From assembly GCA_041686935.1 (NCBI GenBank), contig JAWLCW010000015.1:1-64000 (forward strand): a DNA stretch of 64,000 bases. The letters are read 5' to 3'. The DNA comes from Mariniphaga sp041686935 (lineage in GTDB: Bacteria; Bacteroidota; Bacteroidia; Bacteroidales; Prolixibacteraceae). The notes beneath the pieces were generated by a model. It was not told the DNA's origin. It ran no database searches and saw only the letters and a list, made by a program, of their open reading frames with translations. Position numbers and translations under genes: made by a program. Below, piece by piece: positions 14,919 through 22,506 of the stretch. Position 1 is the stretch's first letter; every line of letters begins with the position of its first letter.

Positions 14919-15950
14919 ATGAACATAGATAAACTTCTTCGTAAAAACATAAAAACCCTGCAACCCTATTCTTCGGCACGAGACGAATATTCCGGTGAGG
15001 CGATGGTTTTTCTGGATGCCAACGAAAATCCGTTTAACCAGCCTTACAACCGCTACCCCGACCCGTTACAGAGGGAACTCAAGGGAAAAATTGCCCTGCT
15101 GAAAGATGTGATGCCCGGACAGATTTTCCTCGGCAATGGCAGCGACGAGCCCATCGACCTGCTCATTCGGGCATTTTGCGAACCGGGTGAAGACAATGTT
15201 GTCTCCATCGACCCCACTTACGGAATGTACCAGGTGGCGGCGGGCATCAACAATGTGGAGGTAAAAAAAGTATCGCTTACCGAAACGTTTGAACTGGATG
15301 CCCAAGAACTCTTGAACGCTATCGATGAAAAAACAAAGCTGGTTTTTCTCTGTTCTCCCAACAATCCAACGGGCAACTGCCTCAGTATAGAGGCGGTTTT
15401 GGAAGTGGTGAAAAACTTCGAAGGAATTGTAGTGCTGGACGAAGCTTACATCGACTTTGCACCTGGAAAATCGTTGCTGCCAAATTTAAATGAATACCAA
15501 AACCTGGTAATTCTGCAAACATTCTCCAAAGCCTGGGGAATGGCAGGAATCCGGCTGGGAATGGCATTTGCTGTCTCCGAAATTGTTTCGGTTCTCAACA
15601 AAATAAAATACCCCTATAACCTGAATATTCTGACCCAGCAAAAAGCACTGGAGTTGATTGAAAACCGCGACAAAGTTGAAAAATGGGTAAAATTACTTAT
15701 AGCCGAACGCGAAAAAATGAAAACTCTGCTTTCTAACTTTCCCTTTGTGGTGAAAATTTTTCCGTCGGATGCCAATTTTATCCTCGTAAAAATGCACGAT
15801 GCACACGGCATTTACGAATATCTGAAGGAAAATGGCGTAATTGTACGCGACCGCTCCAAAGTTCATCTTTGTGAGGACAGCCTGCGAATTACCATTGGCA
15901 AATCTGAGGAAAACGGGAACTTATTAACAGCGCTGAAGGAATTAATATGA
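14919..15950 (+). CDS. hisC: Histidinol-phosphate aminotransferase
   Basis: A 343-residue fold type I PLP aminotransferase that turns imidazole acetol phosphate plus glutamate into histidinol phosphate. Marks: LDANENPFNQPYNRYPDPLQ, LGNGSDEPIDLLIRAF, CSPNNPTGNCLS (substrate Asn), VVLDEAYIDFAPG (PLP Asp), and the Schiff-base lysine in TFSKAWGMAGIRLG. Length and motif order are standard. It is in line with hisG and hisD upstream and hisB downstream. Confidence 0.96.
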   Translation: MNIDKLLRKNIKTLQPYSSARDEYSGEAMVFLDANENPFNQPYNRYPDPLQRELKGKIALLKDVMPGQIFLGNGSDEPIDLLIRAFCEPGEDNVVSIDPTYGMYQVAAGINNVEVKKVSLTETFELDAQELLNAIDEKTKLVFLCSPNNPTGNCLSIEAVLEVVKNFEGIVVLDEAYIDFAPGKSLLPNLNEYQNLVILQTFSKAWGMAGIRLGMAFAVSEIVSVLNKIKYPYNLNILTQQKALELIENRDKVEKWVKLLIAEREKMKTLLSNFPFVVKIFPSDANFILVKMHDAHGIYEYLKENGVIVRDRSKVHLCEDSLRITIGKSEENGNLLTALKELI

Positions 15951-16003
15951 TTAAGCTATTTCTTTCATTTAATAACCATTCCTTAAAACCTGTAACATTT
16001 ACC

Positions 16004-16055
16004 GAAGGCATTCCTTCGGAAGAACTTTGAACTTTAAATTCGAAACTTTAAACTG
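16004..16055. repeat. CCGAAGG hairpin plus GAACTTT words before hisB
   Basis: CCGAAGG-CATT-CCTTCGG (16004-16021) is a perfect 7-bp hairpin identical, except for one loop base, to that at 3164-3181. Both are followed at once by AAGAACT and then words of the form GAACTTTAAA, GAAACTTTAAAC, ending a few bases before the start codon of the next gene. Confidence 0.75.
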
Positions 16056-16059
16056 TGGT

Positions 16060-17181
16060 ATGAAAAAAGCATTATTTATAGACCGTGACGGTACCCTGAT
16101 TGTTGAACCGGAAGACGAGCAAATCGACTCGCTGGAAAAGCTGGAGTTTATTCCCGGTGTTTTCCGTAACCTTTTCAACATCCAAAAAAATCTGAATTAT
16201 GAACTGATCATTGTTTCAAATCAGGATGGTTTGGGAACGGATTCCTACCCGGAAGAAACCTTCTGGCCGGCACAGAATAAAATGCTGAAAGCGTTTGAAA
16301 ATGAAGGGGTGATTTTCGACGATATCCTCATCGACAAAAGTTTTCCTGCCGACAATGCCCCAACGCGAAAACCCCGGACCGGCTTGATGGGAAAATACAT
16401 GAACGGCGATTACGATTTGCCTAACAGCTTTGTCATTGGCGACCGGCTAACCGACATCGAACTGGCCAAAAACCTGGGCGCCAAAGGAATTCTAATTAAC
16501 GATGGAAGTTTGGTCGAAGAGCTTGAAAAAACTGGTCTGGCAGATCATTGCGCCCTGATTACCAGCGACTGGGACGATATTTATGCCTGCGTGGCAGCAC
16601 CCGAACGAACGGCCGAAGTGAAACGCACCACCAAAGAAACCGACATTTTTGTCATGTTGAATCTGGACGGTTCCGGCGTTTGCAATATTTCTACCGGACT
16701 GAACTTTTTCGACCACATGCTGAACCAGATTGGCCGACATGCGGGCGTTGACCTCGAAATTTCGATAAAAGGCGATTTGGAAGTGGACGAGCACCACACC
16801 ATTGAAGATACCGGGCTGGCATTGGGTGAAGCTTTTCAAAAAGCCGTTGGCAACAAAAAAGGCATGGAACGTTACGGCTTTTGTCTGCCCATGGACGATT
16901 GCCTGGCACAGGTGGCCATCGATTTTGGCGGACGGCCCTGGCTGGTATGGGATGCTGAATTCAAACGCGAAAAAGTGGGCGACATGCCCACCGAAATGTT
17001 CATTCACTTTTTCAAATCGTTTTCCGATGCTGCAAAGTGTAACCTCAACATCAAAGCTGAAGGTACAAACGAGCACCATAAAATTGAAGCCATTTTTAAA
17101 GCGCTGGCCAAAGCCATAAAAATGGCCATTAAAAGAGATTTATTTAATTTTGAATTGCCATCGACAAAAGGAAAACTATGA
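16060..17181 (+). CDS. hisB: Bifunctional histidinol-phosphatase / imidazoleglycerol-phosphate dehydratase
   Basis: A 373-residue fused enzyme. The N-terminal HAD phosphatase (about 1-165) carries the nucleophile motif DRDGT at residues 8-12 and the loop IGDRLTDIELAKNLGAKG. The C-terminal dehydratase (about 180-373) has the manganese-binding motifs DEHHTIEDTG and NEHHKIEA. It performs the sixth and eighth steps of the pathway. ATG 16060 is used; an upstream in-frame ATG at 16027 lies in the intergenic repeat. The stop TGA falls at 17179-17181, one base before the assembly gap, and the last 98 bases reappear after the gap. In the real genome the stop overlaps the purU start as ATGA. Confidence 0.96.
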   Translation: MKKALFIDRDGTLIVEPEDEQIDSLEKLEFIPGVFRNLFNIQKNLNYELIIVSNQDGLGTDSYPEETFWPAQNKMLKAFENEGVIFDDILIDKSFPADNAPTRKPRTGLMGKYMNGDYDLPNSFVIGDRLTDIELAKNLGAKGILINDGSLVEELEKTGLADHCALITSDWDDIYACVAAPERTAEVKRTTKETDIFVMLNLDGSGVCNISTGLNFFDHMLNQIGRHAGVDLEISIKGDLEVDEHHTIEDTGLALGEAFQKAVGNKKGMERYGFCLPMDDCLAQVAIDFGGRPWLVWDAEFKREKVGDMPTEMFIHFFKSFSDAAKCNLNIKAEGTNEHHKIEAIFKALAKAIKMAIKRDLFNFELPSTKGKL

Positions 17182-17182
17182 A

Positions 17183-17282
17183 NNNNNNNNNNNNNNNNNN
17201 NNNNNNNNNNNNNNNNNNNNNNNNNNNNNNNNNNNNNNNNNNNNNNNNNNNNNNNNNNNNNNNNNNNNNNNNNNNNNNNNNN
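17183..17282. other. Assembly gap of 100 N
   Basis: Exactly 100 N. The 99 bases before it (17084-17182) and the 99 bases after it (17283-17381) are identical, so the two contigs overlap and nothing is likely missing; the round gap size and the overlap point to scaffolding of de Bruijn contigs. Confidence 0.95.
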
Positions 17283-17381
17283 TTGAAGCCATTTTTAAAG
17301 CGCTGGCCAAAGCCATAAAAATGGCCATTAAAAGAGATTTATTTAATTTTGAATTGCCATCGACAAAAGGAAAACTATGAA
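17283..17381 (+). repeat. Artificial second copy of the hisB 3' end
   Basis: A perfect copy of 17084-17182, holding the last 98 bases of hisB and the first bases of purU. The match is base-for-base through the ATGA junction, with no divergence, which fits contig-end overlap rather than a natural duplication. Confidence 0.92.
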
Positions 17382-18261
17382 GACGATAAAGCCACTTCGC
17401 GAAAAAAAGAACACAGCTATTTTGCTGATTCACTGCCCGGACAAACAAGGAATTCTGGCCACCGTAACCGAATTCCTGAATAAAAACAAGGGCAACATCA
17501 TTTACCTCGACCAGCACGTTGACCGGCAGGAAAAAATATTTTACATGCGCGTGGAATGGGAACTGGATGATTTTGCCATTCCGCCAGAGAAAATCGGGGA
17601 ATATTTCGATACGCTCATCGGGTCGCCGCTGAATATGCACTGGCGACTCTATTTTTCCGATGAAATTCCGCGAATGGCGCTGTTCGTTTCCAAAATGCCG
17701 CACTGCCTGTTCGACATCCTGGCGCGATATACCGCCGGCGAGTGGGATGTGAAAATTCCGCTCATCATCAGCAATCACGAACTGCTGAAACCTGTTGCCG
17801 ACCGTTTTGGTATCGATTTTCACTTTTTCCCGGTTACCGGCGAAAACAAAGATGAACAGGAGAAAAAAGAGATTGAACTACTAAAAAAGCACAATATCAA
17901 TTTTGTGGTGCTGGCGCGTTATATGCAAATCCTTTCTCAGGATTTTGTAAACCATTTTCCCAACAAAATCATCAACATCCATCACTCCTTTTTACCCGCT
18001 TTTGCAGGCGCCAAACCTTACCATGCCGCCCACGAACGCGGGGTGAAAATTATTGGCGCCACCAGCCATTACGTCACATCAGAACTGGATGCAGGCCCCA
18101 TCATCGAGCAGGATGTAACCCGTTGCAGCCATGTGGATACCATTCAAAACCTTATCCGTAAAGGCCGCGACCTGGAAAAAATTGTGCTTTCGCAGGCCGT
18201 TTACAAACATTTACAGCGAAAAATTCTTGTGTATAAAAACAGAACGGTGGTATTCAATTGA
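17377..18261 (+). CDS. purU: Formyltetrahydrofolate deformylase
   Basis: A 294-residue protein with an N-terminal ACT domain (about 14-90, AILLIHCPDKQGILATVTEFLNK) and a C-terminal formyltransferase-type domain (about 95-290). The catalytic Asn-His-Asp set is in NIHHSFLPAF and SELDAGPIIEQD; AKPYHAAHERGVKIIGATSHYVT is characteristic. It releases formate from 10-formyl-THF to balance one-carbon pools or feed purine synthesis. The start overlaps the hisB stop by four bases (ATGA), so purU is translationally coupled to histidine synthesis, which fits the shared link to purine precursors (AICAR). No hydrophobic signal is present; it acts in the cytoplasm. Confidence 0.94.
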   Translation: MKTIKPLREKKNTAILLIHCPDKQGILATVTEFLNKNKGNIIYLDQHVDRQEKIFYMRVEWELDDFAIPPEKIGEYFDTLIGSPLNMHWRLYFSDEIPRMALFVSKMPHCLFDILARYTAGEWDVKIPLIISNHELLKPVADRFGIDFHFFPVTGENKDEQEKKEIELLKKHNINFVVLARYMQILSQDFVNHFPNKIINIHHSFLPAFAGAKPYHAAHERGVKIIGATSHYVTSELDAGPIIEQDVTRCSHVDTIQNLIRKGRDLEKIVLSQAVYKHLQRKILVYKNRTVVFN

Positions 18262-18369
18262 AAAATGAGGCTTATTTAGGATGATTCTTAAAAACTTTTT
18301 ATCGAATTATTTTAACTGATTTGTTAAATTGCCCCCACAAAGACATTTTATTAAATTAAACCTTTTATC

Positions 18370-20127
18370 ATGAAATCAATAACTCTTGCCACCTCTTTAA
18401 TCTTTCTGTTTTTTTTAAACGCCAAAAGCCAAACTACCGGTTTTGAATGGGCAAAGGGCATCACCTGCTCAGAAGAAATTTCGCCATCTTCAGTTAAAAC
18501 AGCCAGCGACGGGAATATTTTTGTTGCCGGTGAATTTTCAGACATAGCCGAATTTAATACGGGGCATGAGTCTGTGGTTCTTGAATCTTTTGGTTATGAC
18601 GATATATTCATTTCAAAATTTAACACCAATGGCCAACTTATTTGGGCAAAAAACATTGGAGGAAAATACAACGATGTTTGCAACAGCATGACTTTGGATG
18701 AGAACTGTAACATTTATATTACAGGACGTTTTTCCAGTACGGTTGATTTTAACCCAGGTGAGGGGAATTATGAACTTGAAAGTAACAGCGGAGCTGATAT
18801 ATACATAGCAAAATACGATTCGTCAGGAGTTTTTTTATGGGCTGTCAGAATTGGAGGAGAAGGTTATAATGACGGAGATGATGAAGGAACCTCAATTATA
18901 ACCGATAACGATGGAAACGTTTTGGTTACCGGATGGTTTCAGGGGACAGTAGATTTTAATCCCGGCGCCGGGGTGCATAACCTTTCAACAGCAAGAGTAA
19001 GTTGTTTTATTTTAAAATTATCGGCTGATGGTGAATTCATCTGGGCAGAAAAAATTAACAGTCCGGATGGCGGGGTTGAAGGACATACCATTAGAACCGA
19101 CTCAAAGAATAATGTTTATGTTTCGGGCTTGTTTAAAGCCACCACTGATTTTAATCCGGGAGAAGGCACCTCTGTTTTGGAACCTGCTGATGACTATGCA
19201 GCATTTCTTGTTAAACTCGATAAAAATGCAAATTTCAGGTGGGCCATTCAACCCGGAGGGTATGCCATAAATACCAACTTAGACAAAAAAAGACCTTTTG
19301 AAATCGATTCGGAAGGAAATATTATCCTTGCCTTCGATTTTAGGAACACAGTTGACTTTAATCCGACAGAGGAAGAGACGCTTTTAACATCAGATGGCAA
19401 CTTCACCGATGTATTTATCCAAAAGCTCGATTCGCTGGGAAAACTTTTGTGGGTAAAACAAATTGGTGGCCCTGATTATGAAGCATTGGGCGGGTTGCAT
19501 CTCGATGAAAATAACAACATATACATAACCGGATATTATACGGGAACAGTTGATTTTGACCCCGGCACCAGCACCTATGAACTCACAGCAGGGAAAGAAT
19601 GGAATATTGGTTTATATATTGCCAAATATTCACCGGAAGGAAATCTTGTTTGGGCACACCCGATAAACTGGATTGAAAACGACGGGACCTATTCTTATGG
19701 TTACGGAAATGACATAACCACCGACATGGCAGGTAATATAATTTCCGTTGGGAAATTCGGCGGGAAGTATAATTTTAATCCCAACGGAATTCCTTCTGTA
19801 CTAAGCAGTGCCGATACTGAATACAGTTTTTCGGGATATGTAATCAAACTGGATGGCATTACCACGGGCATGAACCATTTTAAAAACGACATTTCTCTTA
19901 AATATTACCCAAATCCTTTTACAGATAAAATAACAATTTCGGGAACAATACAATTTGATAATACTGAAGTTTTACTCCGGACAGTTTCCGGTCAAACAAT
20001 AGTTCATAAAAAAAATATTTCAGGAAATAATATTGAAATAAATACTGGAAATATACCGGCAGGAATTTATTTTCTTGAATTAAACCAGAATGATACTCAG
20101 TTTGTTGGAAAAGTAATCAAACATTAG
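18370..20127 (+). CDS. Secreted repeat protein with T9SS type A sorting domain
   Basis: A 585-residue protein with signal peptide (MKSITLATSLIFLFFLNAKSQ), a long array of beta-propeller-like repeats and a C-terminal type A sorting domain (YYPNPFTDKITISG at the start, ending FVGKVIKH). The repeats are about 65 residues long and each holds a VDFNPG-like motif, at about residues 124, 193, 259, 327, 393 and 467, followed by a strand and segments such as DIYIAKYDSSGVFLWAVRIGG and NNIYITGYYTGT. They resemble SBBP-type propeller repeats. The protein should be exported by Sec and then placed on the cell surface or released by the type IX system. Binding target unknown. It interrupts the his gene series. 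Confidence 0.82.
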   Translation: MKSITLATSLIFLFFLNAKSQTTGFEWAKGITCSEEISPSSVKTASDGNIFVAGEFSDIAEFNTGHESVVLESFGYDDIFISKFNTNGQLIWAKNIGGKYNDVCNSMTLDENCNIYITGRFSSTVDFNPGEGNYELESNSGADIYIAKYDSSGVFLWAVRIGGEGYNDGDDEGTSIITDNDGNVLVTGWFQGTVDFNPGAGVHNLSTARVSCFILKLSADGEFIWAEKINSPDGGVEGHTIRTDSKNNVYVSGLFKATTDFNPGEGTSVLEPADDYAAFLVKLDKNANFRWAIQPGGYAINTNLDKKRPFEIDSEGNIILAFDFRNTVDFNPTEEETLLTSDGNFTDVFIQKLDSLGKLLWVKQIGGPDYEALGGLHLDENNNIYITGYYTGTVDFDPGTSTYELTAGKEWNIGLYIAKYSPEGNLVWAHPINWIENDGTYSYGYGNDITTDMAGNIISVGKFGGKYNFNPNGIPSVLSSADTEYSFSGYVIKLDGITTGMNHFKNDISLKYYPNPFTDKITISGTIQFDNTEVLLRTVSGQTIVHKKNISGNNIEINTGNIPAGIYFLELNQNDTQFVGKVIKH

Positions 20128-20226
20128 CTATAGTATGTTATCGTTTACATTTGTCATTTATAAAAATTCAAACAGTGGTTTTCCTTTATGGAAGAGATTC
20201 AAAATATAGAATTGCAGTTAAATTGG

Positions 20227-20234
20227 TAAATTTG
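20227..20234 (+). promoter_or_regulatory. Possible -7 box before the TlpA-like gene
   Basis: TAAATTTG fits TAnnTTTG and lies 107 bases before the thioredoxin-like gene, and 15 bases before a 31-codon frame. The matching -33 TTTG is not clear. Confidence 0.35.
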
Positions 20235-20248
20235 CAAAAAGAGAAGTT

Positions 20249-20344
20249 ATGGAAGCATTAAAATTTGTTACTAAAATAAGAAGGCATGGAATACTCTTAC
20301 TGTATTCATTCAGCAATACAAATAATAAATTGAACAAGATATGA
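20249..20344 (+). CDS. Possible 31-residue upstream ORF
   Basis: A short frame from ATG 20249 to TGA 20342-20344, with no family likeness (it begins MEALKFVTKIRRHG and has a hydrophobic ILLLYSF centre). Its stop overlaps the start of the TlpA-like gene as ATGA, the arrangement used for coupled translation. It could be a small regulatory ORF or chance; there is no other support. Confidence 0.2.
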   Translation: MEALKFVTKIRRHGILLLYSFSNTNNKLNKI

Positions 20345-20895
20345 TAAAAAAATTGCTTTCAATATTCATTTTTTTCCTTGGAATCATTTTAACCACCAGC
20401 GCTCAACCCACCGGAATCCCCACACAGGAAATCCCTGCAGACTACGGCTACATCGTAAAAATTGGTCAGCAGATGCCCGACATTACAATGAAGCTGACAG
20501 ACGGGACAAAAATTACAACTAACGATTTAAAAGGGAAAGTGGTCATGCTGCAGTTCACTGCAAGCTGGTGCGGGGTTTGCCGCAGGAAAATGCCCCACAT
20601 CGAAAAGGAAATCTGGCAGAAACACAAGAACAACAGCAACTTTGCCCTTATCGGTATCGACATGGACGAACCGCTGAAAACGGTAAAAAAATTTGCTTCC
20701 GACATGGAAATCACCTACCCGCTGGCACTCGATCCCGGAGGTAAAATCTTTTACACCTTTGCCGCCAAAGGAGCCGGCGTTACCCGAAACGTAATTATCG
20801 ACCGTTCCGGCAAAATCGTTTACATGACGCGGCTTTTCAAAGAAGAGGAATTTAATGAGATGGTGGAGGTGATTGATTTGTTGTTGGAAAAATAA
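20341..20895 (+). CDS. TlpA-like thiol-disulfide oxidoreductase
   Basis: A 184-residue exported thioredoxin-fold protein. The N-terminus MIKKLLSIFIFFLGIILTTSA is a signal peptide or anchor. The redox motif is CGVC in FTASWCGVCRRKMPHIEKEIW, preceded by the TlpA-type opening GQQMPDITMKLTDGTKITTNDLKGKVVMLQF; the cis-Pro region is GAGVTRNVIIDRSGKIVYMTR, with Thr where Pro is usual. It likely reduces or isomerises disulfides in the periplasm. Its position between purU/T9SS cargo and hisH is unexplained by pathway and suggests insertion into an older his operon. Confidence 0.85.
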   Translation: MIKKLLSIFIFFLGIILTTSAQPTGIPTQEIPADYGYIVKIGQQMPDITMKLTDGTKITTNDLKGKVVMLQFTASWCGVCRRKMPHIEKEIWQKHKNNSNFALIGIDMDEPLKTVKKFASDMEITYPLALDPGGKIFYTFAAKGAGVTRNVIIDRSGKIVYMTRLFKEEEFNEMVEVIDLLLEK

Positions 20896-20958
20896 TCATC
20901 GGTCACCGGTCATTGGACAATTGCACAACTTTGAACTTTGAACTTTAAACTTTGAACT
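20896..20958. repeat. Word-repeat spacer before hisH
   Basis: The spacer begins right after the TAA stop with TCATCGGTCACCGGTCATT (20896-20914), the inverted form of the 19-mer at 3077-3095 with one difference. It continues with AACTTTGAACTTTGAACTTTA and another AACTTTGAACT, then the hisH start codon five bases later. It has no gene or terminator. Confidence 0.75.
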
Positions 20959-20962
20959 GCTC

Positions 20963-21562
20963 ATGAACATCGTCATCATAAAATACAACGCCGGGAACAT
21001 CGAATCGGTAAATAATGCGCTGAACAGGCTGGGTGTAAATGCAGAAATCACTGGCGACCCGGATAAAATCAGGAATGCTGACAAAGTGATTTTTCCGGGT
21101 GTTGGCGAAGCAAGCACTACCATGGAATACCTGCGCAAGCATAAACTTGATGAATTGATTGTTTCCCTAAAACAACCGGTTTTGGGCATTTGTTTGGGAC
21201 TCCAGCTCATGTGTTCGCACTCCGAAGAAGGTGACACAACCTGTCTCGGCATTTTCGACGAAAAAGTAAAGCGGTTCATTCCAAAACCCGGAGAAGAATT
21301 TGTTACTAAAGTTCCGCACATGGGTTGGAATGCCATTTACAATCTGAAAAGCGACCTGTTTTCCAAAGAGCTTGAGAATGAATATGTCTATTTTGTGCAT
21401 TCCTTTTATGCCGGTTTGGGCGAACACACGGCCGCAACCTGCAATTACATTGAACCGTTCAGCGCCGCGCTGCAAAAAGACAACTTTTACGCCACCCAGT
21501 TTCACCCCGAAAAAAGCGGGAAAGTAGGCGCAGCAATTTTGCAAAACTTTTTGAAAATTTAA
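20963..21562 (+). CDS. hisH: Imidazole glycerol phosphate synthase, glutaminase subunit
   Basis: A 199-residue class I glutaminase that supplies ammonia to HisF. The nucleophile Cys is in LGICLGLQLM, the catalytic His and Glu in TQFHPEKSGKVGA, and the start MNIVIIKYNAGNIESV is typical. The partner hisF and the linked hisA and hisIE genes, which usually follow hisH, are not here; argB follows instead after 15 bases. The gene is thus probably a displaced member of the operon, with the remaining genes outside the window. Confidence 0.95.
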   Translation: MNIVIIKYNAGNIESVNNALNRLGVNAEITGDPDKIRNADKVIFPGVGEASTTMEYLRKHKLDELIVSLKQPVLGICLGLQLMCSHSEEGDTTCLGIFDEKVKRFIPKPGEEFVTKVPHMGWNAIYNLKSDLFSKELENEYVYFVHSFYAGLGEHTAATCNYIEPFSAALQKDNFYATQFHPEKSGKVGAAILQNFLKI

Positions 21563-21577
21563 ACGTTAAATCAAATC

Positions 21578-22345
21578 ATGGATAGACTAACGATAATAAA
21601 AGTTGGCGGGAAAGTGGTGGAAGATGCCGAATCGCTGAACGCCCTGCTGGATCAGTTCATCAAATTCTCCGGCAATAAAATCCTGGTGCATGGAGGAGGC
21701 CGCACCGCCACCGAAATTGCAGCAAAACTGGGCATTGAAACGGAAATGGTGGATGGACGCCGCATTACGGGAAAGTCGATGCTTGATGTGGTAACCATGG
21801 TTTACGGTGGCCTGGTCAACAAAAAAATTGTGGCCGGTTTGCAAGCTCGCGGCTGCAATGCCATCGGCCTAACCGGCGCCGATCTGAACCTCATCAGTGC
21901 ACGTAAACGGCCGGTGCAGGAAATCGATTACGGTTTTGTGGGTGACATAGTGGATGTGAACAGCAGTGAATTGAGAATGCTTATCGGGGAGAATGTGGTA
22001 CCGGTTATTGCACCGCTTACTCACGACGGGAAAGGACAGCTTTTAAACACCAACGCCGACACCATTGCCGCTTCAATGGCCTCAGAGCTGGCAAACTATT
22101 TCAGCGTTTACCTTTTTTACTGCTTCGAAAAAAAAGGCGTACTACTAAATCCTGACGATGAAAGCACAATTATTCCGGAACTGGACACTAAAAAATTTCA
22201 GCAATACCAGCAGGAAGGAATAATCAATACCGGTATGATTCCCAAACTCGACAATGGTTTCAGGGCCAAACGGAATGGTGTAAAAGAAGTGCTCATTACC
22301 AACCCCGAAAACATGGCAAATGGCAGAGGGACAAGGCTTGTTTAA
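21578..22345 (+). CDS. argB: Acetylglutamate kinase family protein
   Basis: A 255-residue amino-acid kinase. It opens IIKVGGKVVEDAE, has the HGGGRTATEIAAKLGIE nucleotide/substrate segment, GLTGADLNLISARKRP, the APLTHDGKGQLLNTNADTIAASMA segment and GMIPKLDNGFRAKRNGVKEVLI near the end, all typical of ArgB. It phosphorylates N-acetyl-glutamate in arginine synthesis; in some Bacteroidota the acyl group is succinyl, which cannot be decided from this sequence. It lies 15 bases after hisH and is likely co-transcribed. The rest of the arginine pathway is not in the window. Confidence 0.88.
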   Translation: MDRLTIIKVGGKVVEDAESLNALLDQFIKFSGNKILVHGGGRTATEIAAKLGIETEMVDGRRITGKSMLDVVTMVYGGLVNKKIVAGLQARGCNAIGLTGADLNLISARKRPVQEIDYGFVGDIVDVNSSELRMLIGENVVPVIAPLTHDGKGQLLNTNADTIAASMASELANYFSVYLFYCFEKKGVLLNPDDESTIIPELDTKKFQQYQQEGIINTGMIPKLDNGFRAKRNGVKEVLITNPENMANGRGTRLV

Positions 22346-22399
22346 TCAAAATCCCCCTCAATCGCCATTTTTCAATAAGATTATACCATAAAAAATGCC

Positions 22400-22407
22400 T
22401 ACATTTG
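22400..22407 (+). promoter_or_regulatory. Possible -7 box for the sigma factor gene
   Basis: TACATTTG is an exact TAnnTTTG match, 100 bases before the sigma-factor start codon and after the last argB codon. A TTTG at -33 is not clear, so this rests on one box. Confidence 0.4.
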
Positions 22408-22506
22408 CATAAGTTTCAGATTTGAAATCCTGCGCTTTGTTTACTAATTTTCTTGCTTTCCTTTAGTTAGTTACCGCATGCTTTTAAATCATATTAAATC
22501 TTTTAC

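Noticed and set aside
16492..17079. 195-codon frame antisense to hisB
   Set aside because: Shadow of the dehydratase domain of HisB.
17084..17381. A natural tandem duplication of the hisB end
   Set aside because: The copies are identical over exactly 99 bases and surround exactly 100 N, which points to contig overlap in assembly.
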